Assembly: GCA_002633005.1 (NCBI GenBank)
Contig: NMRA01000641.1
Span: 1-20,247, forward strand
DNA: 20,247 nucleotides
Origin: Phoronis australis
Taxonomy: Eukaryota; Phoronida; Phoronidae
Reading direction: 5' to 3'
Made by a program: the position numbers and the translations under genes
Notes under the pieces: generated by a model
What the model was told of the DNA's origin: nothing
What the model saw: the letters and a program-made list of their open reading frames with translations, nothing else
Database searches by the model: none
Shown: one piece after another, positions 9,473 through 17,628 of the stretch
Layout: each line of letters begins with the position of its first letter
Numbering within the stretch: position 1 is the first letter of the stretch

Positions 9473-10618
9473 TGCACCGGCTGTCATCGAAGACAATTAG
9501 TCGGGAACTATCTATTCATGAAACGTGTAGCGTAACATCGGCAAGAAATAAATATTGGCACTTATTTCCGAAAGTTTCTAATACCGTTAAAACTTTTGTA
9601 TTATTTTGAAGAGAAATTATTTAACTAATCATAATTAGTGTTTTTAAAGTTAAAATGACCCACTGATAGTGAACACATTCACACCCTTACACCCTGAGTC
9701 TTCCGGAATACACTACGGTCACGCATCCACTCACCCGGCAACTCAATGAGTGACACATCGGTCTTACCGAAACAATTCTCGAACGTTTTTAGCAGAGTGC
9801 AGCCAGCAATTGCTAAATATTAAAACACGCTCTGCTTGACTGCTTGAGTTAATTTCTTGGTTACAATGCACACCTAGATCAATATATTGCATTTACTCTG
9901 ACAAATGAACTCTGATGACAAGCACACGAACGCTTACTCTCACACACCCGCATACAAACTTCAAAACAAACGTCACGTGAACAACAACATGTGTGTTCCT
10001 CCAGAGATTGTTCTCGTGTTGCGGGTTACAATCTAGCGCAGATTTGGACTTAATCTGCAGTTAATCCAGCCTCCATTAGAACTGAAAAATCTTAGAGACG
10101 CTATTTGGAAAACTTTCAGGTAATTTAATGAGACGAAGCTGTATTCTTATTAAAAAATTCAAGCCCCATCGACGGTTGTGCTGACCATTCAAGGCTAATA
10201 TTGTGGTATAAATTAATGTTGCATCTTTCAATTCAGGGATGCGTTTGAATCGATGCACTAGACTAATGTTGTTATGTTGAACACGGTTATTTCTCGAATT
10301 GTTCGAGTTACTGGTTACGGCAAATTCAAGTAACCGCTGAGTGCCATCTTAGTTTCTCCCGCGACCAAGGGCACAGAAGCATGGTTCATGAAAAACTTTC
10401 TACTCTGACGGCATAGAGTTGTCAATTCCTCGCGCTCGTGGCTTGTCTTGACAGCGCGTACGTGCACTATCATCGCATCATCCAACATAACCCACGTCGA
10501 CGCACAGTGAGCTCTCACACAACACCACACCTTTCCGACTTGTCTTGCACACGCACGATTTCTGAACTTAGTCATCAACCTGACTGCATTTCCAGATTCG
10601 GTTGCCATCGAAGATTAC
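9473..10618. other. no recognised gene
   Basis: Mostly AT-rich to about 10.3 kb, then richer in GC. A 97-codon minus-strand ATG frame (10315-10608) begins right beside the hairpin repeat at 10619 but has no domain, and an overlapping plus-strand frame is equally open, so I do not call it a gene. Confidence 0.4.
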
Positions 10619-10823
10619 AGCACACATCACGAATTTTTGGCCGACCGGTCGGAAATTGGTCGACGACCGGCCGTCGACCGGTCGGCAAATTAGCCGACCG
10701 GTCGGCTACGCCGACCGGCAGCCGCCCGCAGTGCCGATTCATGAGGCGACCCCACAGCCGACCGGCCATCAGACGACCAGCTGGTCGGCTGCTATTGTTA
10801 GGCTAGAGTAGCAGTTGCGTAAT
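10619..10823 (+). repeat. multi-hairpin GACCGGTC repeat, copy A
   Basis: This 205-bp GC-rich element starts AGCACACATCACGAATTTTT and ends GTAGCAGTTGCGTAAT. Two further copies (16732-16948 and 16949-17145) share these ends and the interior order. The core contains successive perfect palindromes built on GACCGGTC, including CCGACCGGTCGG (from 10650) and GCCGACCGGTCGGC (from about 10692), plus an incomplete one (GCCGACCGGC). The 3' part holds CAGCTGGTCGGCTGCTATT. Termini are not inverted repeats of each other. It has no coding features of its own; long open frames across it come from the absence of stops in the GC-rich palindromes. A non-autonomous mobile element or structured RNA-derived repeat is likely. 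Confidence 0.85.
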
Positions 10824-11146
10824 AGGTTGTCAGGCTCATACCACTTTGCGTGTCGATGAATATTCGTCTTAGCACAGGGTCAAATAAATTAACCTAGTTT
10901 TGCTGTCTCGGTTACTTGAGATCACGTGGGTTGTGTAAAACCACTACTTCGAAGGTTGAAGGCAAGCGGCATTAGTAAACATTGGATTATGGACAATGCA
11001 ACAAGTTTTGGATGAAAAAAGTGAAAGTTTTCTTTACATTTGATCTTTAATTTGACTCCTGACGTTAACAAATTGTATGAGATCGGTTGCTTCCCGGTCA
11101 ATACAACGCTGTATAGTCATTTTGTAAACGCGGCTGTTTTTCGCAG
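10824..11146. other. no recognised gene
   Basis: Unremarkable sequence. The last bases (CGGCTGTTTTTCGCAG) form a good splice acceptor for the open frame that follows. Confidence 0.5.
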
Positions 11147-11428
11147 TCTTCGCCCACAATTGATTTTGTTTGTGTAACGCCAAACTGCATCGTTTTTGCG
11201 TGTTTTAAGTTATTCACCGGTGTCCTATCACGCGCCCATGATGAAGGATTAGTGAGTGAGTTGTTACACCGCGAAGAGTTCTCACTACGGGGATTTTATT
11301 TTCATAGCATTGACCCTTGCCGTACAGACGCGAAATTCACGGTCCAGTATGCCCTAAACACATGGACTTCGACGGCTCTAACTTCGAAATCATACTGTGG
11401 TTACGATTTCCACGAACTAAGACGGTGA
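11147..11428 (+). CDS. unidentified open frame behind a good acceptor, possible terminal exon
   Basis: The frame is open from 11117, but a pyrimidine-rich acceptor (CTGTTTTTCGCAG, AG at 11145-11146) points to an exon start at 11147, giving 93 codons to a TGA at 11426-11428. The product would contain Cys at scattered positions, an acidic and Arg-rich stretch (His-Arg-Glu-Glu-Phe-Ser-Leu-Arg-Gly-Phe), and an aromatic and Cys-containing end (Ser-Tyr-Cys-Gly-Tyr-Asp-Phe-His-Glu). I recognise no domain. The residue mix looks protein-like, but a frame of this length is expected by chance once or twice in 20 kb on two strands. No upstream partner exon is identified. Confidence 0.22.
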   Translation, partial: SSPTIDFVCVTPNCIVFACFKLFTGVLSRAHDEGLVSELLHREEFSLRGFYFHSIDPCRTDAKFTVQYALNTWTSTALTSKSYCGYDFHELRR

Positions 11429-12124
11429 CATCAAACACGGAATGACCACTGTTGAGGCTACAGCTAATCAATTGTAGCTTTGCGCATTCTGTTTTCATGT
11501 ATCGGTGACGCTAAAATCTGGGCTAGTTACGTGTACACGTAGGCCCCTATCAGTTGGTCGTTCACGTTGTACCAAAAATAAATATTTTTCTGTCAACAAC
11601 ATATTGACAAATTATGTAAAATAAAACAATTGTGAACGGGAAGATGTGAGTACGTGGTGAAGAGGTATATGTCTCTACGCGACATATGTGCGTAAATCTT
11701 TGGTAAAGCGATTGCGATTGCGAAAAATGATAGAAAATACATCAAGGTGCACTTTTGAGAAGCAGAGCGTCTGGTGGTATTGATAGCGTATGATCTGGCC
11801 ACCTTAGGTAGTAAGTGACGCTGAATGAGTAGTGGCAACTACATGTTTGGCTTGTAACGCCACCCTCCCCGAGTTTTGCCAATTCTAATCAGTCACCACT
11901 CGAGATTTGGTTCCGTTTCAGTCCTAAAATCACAAAATAATTCTTCTGTGCTCAGCTGTAAGAAAAAATATATTTTTTTGAAATGGTGCTCAGTCTTAAA
12001 AAAAGTTTCCAGCATGAAAACGCTTTATCAGAAATGCCAAGCACACGCAGCGTTGTAAGACAGAGACGTTGGCGTTTCCGTATGTCCACGAAAGTGCTTT
12101 GTTCATTTCTCTTTTCTACACTGA
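11429..12124. other. no recognised gene
   Basis: Several mutually overlapping frames of about 60-80 codons occur on both strands between 11.6 and 12.1 kb. None carries a recognisable motif, and their overlap argues against any being real. Confidence 0.45.
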
Positions 12125-12439
12125 CGACTATGGTCAACACGGTGTTTTATAAAGTGCACTTTTAAGGGCATTTTCAAAAATAAATGTTTGGTTGATGAAT
12201 TCACCGAGTCGGTGCCCAACGGGCAGAAAACGTATCTGCGTAAAGAAAGAGTTGCGTTTTCAAAACATTCAGAGCATGAGCTCAAGGACTACCTGAAAAA
12301 ACGGAATACCAAACAGAAACTTTTCCGTTGATCATATAGCTTTTGCAAAACTGTTACCCCGAAAAAACGTGCAAAATTCGAACGTCATGTACGGAAGGTT
12401 GTACCAGAAGTGATTCGTTGCAGTGGAGCCGCCTTGGGA
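12125..12439 (+). pseudogene. broken frame, weakly resembling a pogo/CENP-B-type transposase N-terminus
   Basis: One frame is open from 12125 to a TGA at 12329-12331 and continues in the same frame to a TAG at 12440-12442, giving about 104 codons interrupted once. The central part is charged and helix-prone: Tyr-Leu-Arg-Lys-Glu-Arg-Val-Ala-Phe-Ser-Lys-His-Ser-Glu-His-Glu-Leu-Lys-Asp-Tyr-Leu. This resembles the stretch (Arg-x-x-Phe-Ser/Thr-x-x-x-Glu-x-Glu-Leu-x-x-Tyr-Leu) in N-terminal helix-turn-helix regions of pogo/Tigger-like and CENP-B-like transposases. The second half is basic (Pro-Lys-Lys-Arg-Ala-Lys-Phe-Glu-Arg-His). There is no start codon with good context and no catalytic domain downstream. 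If the resemblance is real it is a relic; it may be chance. Confidence 0.22.
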
Positions 12440-12442
12440 TAG

Positions 12443-14633
12443 TAAAAACACTGTGATGTGCAATAGTTAGCTGAATGGAAAGCTGAAGCGGAAAATTCAG
12501 AACACACATTTTCTTTTCAATTGACAACCAGGATTTATTGCGTCAGAAAACTTATCACGCCAGGAGAGAATTCTTTTCATGCCCGGAGACTACGTGGTCA
12601 CCCATTATGCAATGATGGCAATCCAGTGTGTACCTATCCATTGGCATCCTAATTGTCACTGCAACAGCTATATCAGTTGGTACACCACTCTAGATTGCGC
12701 TGTCATGTAATGTTTATTTACAGGGTTAGATCAGAGCCCGTGTCATTGTATAACCTTCCGCCCCAATTGCCAGTCACCGAGCTGGTGAGCATACAAGCCA
12801 TTTAACATATTGAAGATTGGTCAAATATGATTGAAAAAAGAATTCTGGATTTTTAGACTAGTTACTTTTGGTCTTACTGTATTCCAAAAATTAAGAATTT
12901 GGCTAACATTAAAATGTAGAAGCATTCGGAATTATTTTTTGTGTACACCTGCCTTAAAATAGGTCAGTCATTAAAATTCCCCTTAGTTGCTTACATCACC
13001 AATACGTCAAAAAATTCTTGATACGTCATGTTCCCATTTTTGCTGATATATGGATTTGTTAAATTTAACTTTCTCCAGCGTTGATGTAATAAGAAATACA
13101 TGTAGCTTCATGTTCTCCTATGAAAGCTTGTCCCCTCTGTTTAAGGGACTACAACGGAAGACTTAATGAGGCGACCCCACTTTGTTTAAGAACTAGTTAA
13201 ACACCAAAATTCCATACAACAATGCTTGAAGAGATTCAAAAAAATAAGGAAACTACTCCAAAGCGAACTTAGCAATAGCGCCCAGCCAACGCCTACACCA
13301 TATTGTATTCAAGCTGTGGCCTTCCGACACTGAGTCATTCAAATAAATAAGCGGTTATGAGGACCATGTGTTCAGATAGAAAAGCTAACAATGATATTTT
13401 GACGGTCAAATTTTGTTCCGAGGATACGAACCTACGACAAGGGTCGTGTATTCTAGCAATTTTGATTATAGGGAAACGTTCTTCCGAAGTACATTCAGAA
13501 ACAACCGTGTATTTTAAAGTTGATGTTGAGTAAGGTGCCGTCTATGACGTTTACTTCGAGTGAACTATCTTGTGTAATAATGATGAAATTGCCTACGCCT
13601 GGTCGGCATCTGGTCGCCATCTCGTTTCCGACCAGTCGGATGAAAATTCCAGCACTCATCACACTGTGTTTTCAGTTTCACAAGATGACGAGCCATTGGT
13701 ACCTGTGGATCAGGCGAAGAACAATGTTGAAAACAAGTCCGCTTGTTTGGAATCCCCGATGTTGATCATCACTGTAGGTGCTGTTTTGCATTTGCTTTAC
13801 CATCAAGGACGGGAAACAAATGAAAGGAAGGAGTAGACAACATATTTTAAGGTCTGTCATGAACATATTCAGAGACGCAATGTACGGAAAATAAAGTTGA
13901 ATCAGTCAAGTCCCTAAATACACGAGTATTCCACTATGACATCTCAATCTCTGCCTTCGTTTGACTGAACGTGTTCGTGTAAATGCCTTATTCTGTGTTA
14001 ACGCTTGGTATGTACGGCGCAAGGTATTTGTGCAATGGACTTATCAATTTAATCACTTTGATGACAGTCAAACCTTGGCGGGAAAGGATGTGTTTATATT
14101 CTCCTTAAATCAAGTGCTCGATAAAAAAGTCGACCGCCCGTCATAATAGGCTTAATAATACGATAAACGTATGAAAATTATATCCCAATTTCGGGGTTAA
14201 ATTCTCCTACTTTATGAACCCTCACGAATGGGTCAAGGAATTATTTTAAATGGCAAGATACCGACTCCGTTGTAGTTGCTCGCAAATGCAACACGCAATC
14301 CTTGGGAACTTTTGGGAATGCAGTAATATGTTTAATTGTACACTACTGTCAATATAATGTATTAAAAGTCATTAAAATATTTCCCACTTTCCGAGTGATA
14401 CGCAGGCTGGCAAATAAATGGCTTTATTTTATTTTACCTGAATTTAAACAATACCCATTGTGCAAGGGAACGGCATTCTAATTTAATGATAAGTATGGCT
14501 CTTGGTGACGTTGTTCGCACAGACTCGTCCGACATTTATTCTCCCATTGCATTCAAGTAAGACCAATTTTTTAGCAAATGACTGATCACAAAAAATGCTT
14601 TGCCATCTGCAATGAACACGAGAGATTCCCAAA
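12443..14633. other. no recognised gene; one unassigned open frame
   Basis: A TTG-initiated plus-strand frame at 13570-13836 (88 codons) has a reasonably protein-like acidic middle and a possible internal donor (ATCACT/GTAGGT), but no domain. The sequence ATGAGGCGACCCCAC at about 13166-13180 also occurs inside hairpin repeat copy A, and CTGGTCGGCATCTGGTCG near 13599-13616 is reminiscent of the same family, so small fragments of that repeat may be present. Confidence 0.35.
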
Positions 14634-14634
14634 N

Positions 14635-14661
14635 CACACACACACATATATATATATATAT
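14635..14661. repeat. (CA)n(TA)n microsatellite
   Basis: About five CA dinucleotides run directly into about eight TA dinucleotides. An unresolved base at 14634 directly precedes it, consistent with slippage or assembly difficulty. Confidence 0.95.
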
Positions 14662-14664
14662 CAG

Positions 14665-14949
14665 GGAGCATCGAGTATGTTACGGGATCTTCATAGGTCT
14701 ATACGACAATCATTCTCGAGACGAAAAGATGTTCAGATTAAGGACAGTACTAGAGATTGGGGAAACGACCTACGAGATGTTATGCTTATTCACATGCAGC
14801 GCATTTTGCATGAGTATTTTTACGGACAACCAAGAACAGCAGCAGAACTAGATCATCTCAACAGAGGCCTCTCTTTAACTCCACATGAGTGCAACAACTA
14901 CGAAAGTAAAACTCGCAAGAACAACAGTATTTGGACGCCCCGGTGTTAA
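14665..14949 (+). CDS. unassigned open frame after the microsatellite
   Basis: The TA repeat ends in TCAG, a possible acceptor, and the following 285 bases are open to a TAA at 14947-14949. They encode about 94 charged residues including Asp-Ser-Thr-Arg-Asp-Trp-Gly-Asn-Asp-Leu-Arg-Asp and Leu-Asp-His-Leu-Asn-Arg-Gly-Leu. A second plus-strand frame is open to 14851 and looks equally protein-like, so I cannot say which, if either, is used. No domain is recognised in either frame. Confidence 0.17.
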   Translation, partial: GASSMLRDLHRSIRQSFSRRKDVQIKDSTRDWGNDLRDVMLIHMQRILHEYFYGQPRTAAELDHLNRGLSLTPHECNNYESKTRKNNSIWTPRC

Positions 14950-15515
14950 CTTAGATGTATAAACCAAATCCGGGGTTTAGTTTTTTAATTAGAAATATTA
15001 CTTTGAATCAGTTTTTGGCCACAATAAGATTAAAAACCAGACGATCGCCGCACAAATAACAAAGTTCATGTTCAAATATTTGCTACCATTGTGATCTAAC
15101 CAATCAGAGTACCGTTTGATGGTTTATAGCTTCAGCAGTCATTTACAGCGCTCATTTCGAATAGTGGTTCTCAACATTTTGAGATGCCCTTTAGGCTAAA
15201 GAATTGTTACTGGCCCACGCGGAAAACTCCAGTAACTACATGTAATTGAGGCTTTGCGTTTATTCTATTCTTGTAGGTCTGCTGGATCTTGAATCCGCAG
15301 TGTTCATTGTTAAACTGCAACGGCTGCTTTGTGCTGGTTTCGGCAATGCGGGTTCAAGTCCCGTGTGCTAGCCGTATTGACTATTTTGTAACGTTTTGAC
15401 AACATTGTTTGGTTTTGTCGTCTGAAAAACGTTATTAATCGTATATCAATTCAACAATGTATCGGTTAAACGAAGCTGGCGCGTTATAGTATCCCCACAC
15501 TAGTAGTAATTGGAG
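14950..15515. other. region upstream of the Gag relic; no LTR identified
   Basis: No gene seen. The sequence immediately upstream of the Gag start would be expected to hold the retroelement leader and possibly its LTR. A TGGCGCG word at 15477-15483 could be a primer-binding-site remnant, but no LTR boundary or second LTR is visible in the window. Confidence 0.35.
15348..15364 (+). repeat. isolated tRNA-like T-arm / B-box sequence
   Basis: GCGGGTTCAAGTCCCGT can form a 5-bp stem with a 7-base loop and contains a consensus Pol III B-box (GGTTCAAGTCC). No matching acceptor stem or anticodon arm is found in the preceding 70 bases, so this is not a complete tRNA gene. It may be the remnant of a tRNA-derived SINE or a decayed tRNA pseudogene. 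Confidence 0.35.
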
Positions 15516-16730
15516 ATGGCTGAGGCAGCGAATAACGAAGAAACCGACTATGATTTACTGTCTTCGGTGTCCCAGAAATCTCCGGAATCAATATCGAACA
15601 AAAAAAACCGACCTGTTAGCTCGTAGGGAAGCTCTAAAAGACGAATTCAAAATTAAGCAGGAACGGTTATTTTTGGAAGCTAGAGCCAAGGAGATACTGT
15701 TAACGACGAAAATTAAAGAAACACAAGCCAGACAAGAAGAGTTGGACGAAATGAACCCCAATTTTAGTACAAAACCTATGTTCCAAATGGCGTCGTCACC
15801 CGTGCCATCGTCGATGTTTAAGCCACCTGCTGTTCATCATTCGTCAAAAACCTTGCTACACATTGCCAATTCTGTTATTGAGACGGCGTCACAGGCCACT
15901 CATTCCACGCCGACGTCAGAGCAGCCTGTTGCACGCGTGATGGTTACTTCCTGATCACAGGACGTCAATTCTATGGAGCTGGTGGAGCCACTGTCTGTTA
16001 CTTTCACACAAGTGACTGCGCCACATGTTGATCACCCACGCCGACGTCCACGGCAACGGGTGCTAAATATTCGTCGGTGTTCGTGCCCATTAGTACGAAG
16101 TCGATATCAGTGATGCCTTGTATGCGTCCAACGCCAACGCTATTACCAGCTATTTCATCGGCCATGCCCATTACTACGGCATTCCACAGAATCCCGGTTT
16201 CGGGGACAACGCCAGCGGTTCCGTTTCCTATATCAGGGCCAACCTCTCCTACCAGCCGTACACCCTGTCAGCACCAATACAGGTCAGTAGTTTTTACGCT
16301 CCCCCCTACACGTGCATCTATTCCTCCAGCCCATGTTGTCGCCTTCCATCCGGGTACACATTTAGATCCTGTTTATTGCTCATACAATGGCATCCGTAAC
16401 CCGAGGCCGTCGGCACCGGTGTTTCTACCCACAATTCCAAATCTATTAGTGAATAGATCTAATATTCAAAGTTAAGACGTTCTTGCTACCTGTAAGCAAC
16501 TGGCTTCTTCACTAGCGTTGCCAAATACGGAGGTCTCCACCTTCTGTGGAGAAGTGATGGAGTACCAAGTTTTCACCATGTCGTTTGACGCTCGCATGGG
16601 AAGTAAACTAATTTCTTATTCTGACCTGTTCTATTACTTGGACCAGCATTTGACAGGTGAGCCCAAATATCTTACAGGTGGATGTTCATATATGGAATCA
16701 CACACAGGTTATGCCATTGCGAGGCAGCTA
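15516..16730 (+). pseudogene. decayed Gag of a BEL/Pao-type LTR retrotransposon, 3'-truncated
   Basis: Gag packages the element's RNA; this copy cannot make it intact. The frame opens with ATG at 15516 (Met-Ala-Glu-Ala-Ala-Asn-Asn-Glu). At a run of eight A (15600-15607) the readable frame shifts into a Lys/Glu/Ala-rich coiled-coil segment (about 15608-15750), a typical N-terminal feature of these Gags. A Ser/Pro/Thr-rich linker follows with a TGA at 15952-15954. A second frame change lies between about 16025 and 16077, and a proline-rich stretch runs to a TAA at 16473-16475. After it comes the best-matching part, DUF1759-like: Leu-Pro-Asn-Thr-Glu-Val-x-x-Phe-x-Gly-x-x-x-x-Tyr-x-x-Phe, then Tyr-Tyr-Leu-Asp-Gln-His-Leu-x-Gly-Glu-Pro-Lys and Gly-Tyr-x-x-Ala. 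The frame ends abruptly where hairpin repeat copy B begins. No protease, reverse transcriptase or integrase was found. The superfamily call is by pattern; the breaks could partly be sequencing errors. Confidence 0.75.
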
Positions 16731-16731
16731 T

Positions 16732-16948
16732 AGCACACATCACGAATTTTTGTTCGACCGGTCGGCAATTGGACGAAGACCGGTCGAAGACCAAATGTCT
16801 TACCGAACAGCAACCGACCAACAACGGTTGGCTAGGAGCCGTCTGCTGAGTCGCCTCTGCGGTCGGCACTTGGGTAGGCAAAGTGGTCGCCTAGTGTAGA
16901 CGACCAATTCTGATTAAGCGTGTCGTTGGTCGGCAGTTACCATTTTGC
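16732..16948 (+). repeat. multi-hairpin GACCGGTC repeat, copy B
   Basis: It starts with the family's AGCACACATCACGAATTTTT directly at the break in the Gag frame. The core keeps CGACCGGTCGG and a second ACCGGTCGAAGACC stretch but is more diverged than the other two copies. Its 3' part ends around GGTCGGCAGTTACC, corresponding to GGTCGGCTGCTATT in copy A, without the conserved GTAGCAGTTGCGTAAT end. Copy C begins immediately after, so B and C form a head-to-tail pair with a 217-base period. Confidence 0.75.
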
Positions 16949-17145
16949 AGCACACATCACGATTTTTTGTCCGACCGGTAGGAATTTGGTCAACGACCGG
17001 CTGTCGACCGGTCGGCAAACTAGCCGACCGGTCGGCTAAGAACAGCCACACGCATTGTCGACTCATATTGCGACTCCCCCACTCCTTTAGCCGACACTTC
17101 AGCTGGTCGGCTGCTATTTTTAGTCTACAGTAGCAGTTGCGTAAT
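16949..17145 (+). repeat. multi-hairpin GACCGGTC repeat, copy C
   Basis: This 197-bp copy begins AGCACACATCACGATTTTTT and ends GTAGCAGTTGCGTAAT, like copy A. The core has CCGACCGGTAGG, CGACCGGTCGGC and GCCGACCGGTCGGC in the same order as copy A. The 3' part carries CAGCTGGTCGGCTGCTATTT. It is clearly closer to copy A, 6 kb away, than to its neighbour copy B, so the B-C pair did not arise as a recent simple tandem duplication. Confidence 0.85.
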
Positions 17146-17200
17146 TGTCCAGATAGCATGCTGACGGTGGTCTGAAGCCGGTCCGACGACTCACGTTACT

Positions 17201-17293
17201 TCGGACCAACGTGATTTTGTCCATCGGATGAACGTTGTAACAACGTCGTAACAGCGTCGCAGTCGGGCCGCCAATGACCTGACGTTGGTCCGA
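17201..17293. repeat. 12-bp inverted repeat around a central ACGTTG hairpin
   Basis: TCGGACCAACGT (17201-17212) is exactly complementary to ACGTTGGTCCGA (17282-17293). Near the centre, ACGTTG/CAACGT (17232-17246) makes a second hairpin with a TAA loop. The words CCAACGT and GTCCGAC continue into the tandem array downstream, suggesting one composite repeat. Confidence 0.8.
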
Positions 17294-17348
17294 CTGCCGA
17301 CAAATAATCGACGACGGTACGACCTGGGGCCAACGGAAGAAATACGTC

Positions 17349-17536
17349 CCTTTACCGACGTCGCGCCAATTCAATTCCGACCACTTATCAACGTCCCGCC
17401 ACCCTGCAAGCGATTGTTTACCGACGTCGCACCAACTTAGAGGCTACTGTTCGCCAACGTCGCACCAACGTAGAGGCGGCTGTTCGCCAACGTTGCACCA
17501 ACTAACGGGCAACTGTTTGCCAACGACGCACCGACC
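17349..17536 (+). repeat. 33-bp tandem repeat, about 5.7 units
   Basis: Units begin at 17349, 17382, 17415, 17448, 17481 and 17514 (last partial). The conserved part is of the form TGTTYRCCAACGTCGCACCAAC, while the last third of each unit varies. The period is divisible by three, so one frame stays readable as an 11-residue repeat (Arg-Gln-Arg-Arg-Thr-Asn and variants) except for a stop around 17503. I regard it as a non-coding minisatellite linked to the fold-back segment upstream. Confidence 0.85.
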
Positions 17537-17565
17537 TTCGACTTTTCAGCCACCCGCTTTCCCGC

Positions 17566-17628
17566 CTGCTCCCATAGAGGACATGTACTGATTTAACGAT
17601 TAAATCAGAACGTCATCTATGGGAGCAG
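17566..17628. repeat. 63-base imperfect palindrome
   Basis: CTGCTCCCATAGA at 17566-17578 pairs with TCTATGGGAGCAG at 17616-17628. GAC (17580-17582) pairs with GTC (17612-17614), then a small internal loop, then CTGATTTAA (17588-17596) pairs with TTAAATCAG (17600-17608) around a CGA loop. A weaker match continues outward (CGCTTTCCCG on the left against GGAAAACG on the right). It would form a strong hairpin and could be the joined ends of a fold-back element. Confidence 0.9.

Noticed and set aside
10315-10608. 97-codon minus-strand ATG frame next to repeat copy A
   Set aside because: No recognisable domain, and the opposite strand is open over much of the same stretch.
10438-10811. Overlapping long open frames across hairpin repeat copy A, with similar translations in copy C (16945-17133)
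   Set aside because: The GC-rich palindromes lack stops on both strands, so frames stay open in several registers. The peptide similarity only reflects the shared DNA repeat.
17349-17536. Coding repeat protein from the 33-bp array
   Set aside because: The period keeps a frame open, but one unit carries a stop, and there is no start or flanking coding sequence.
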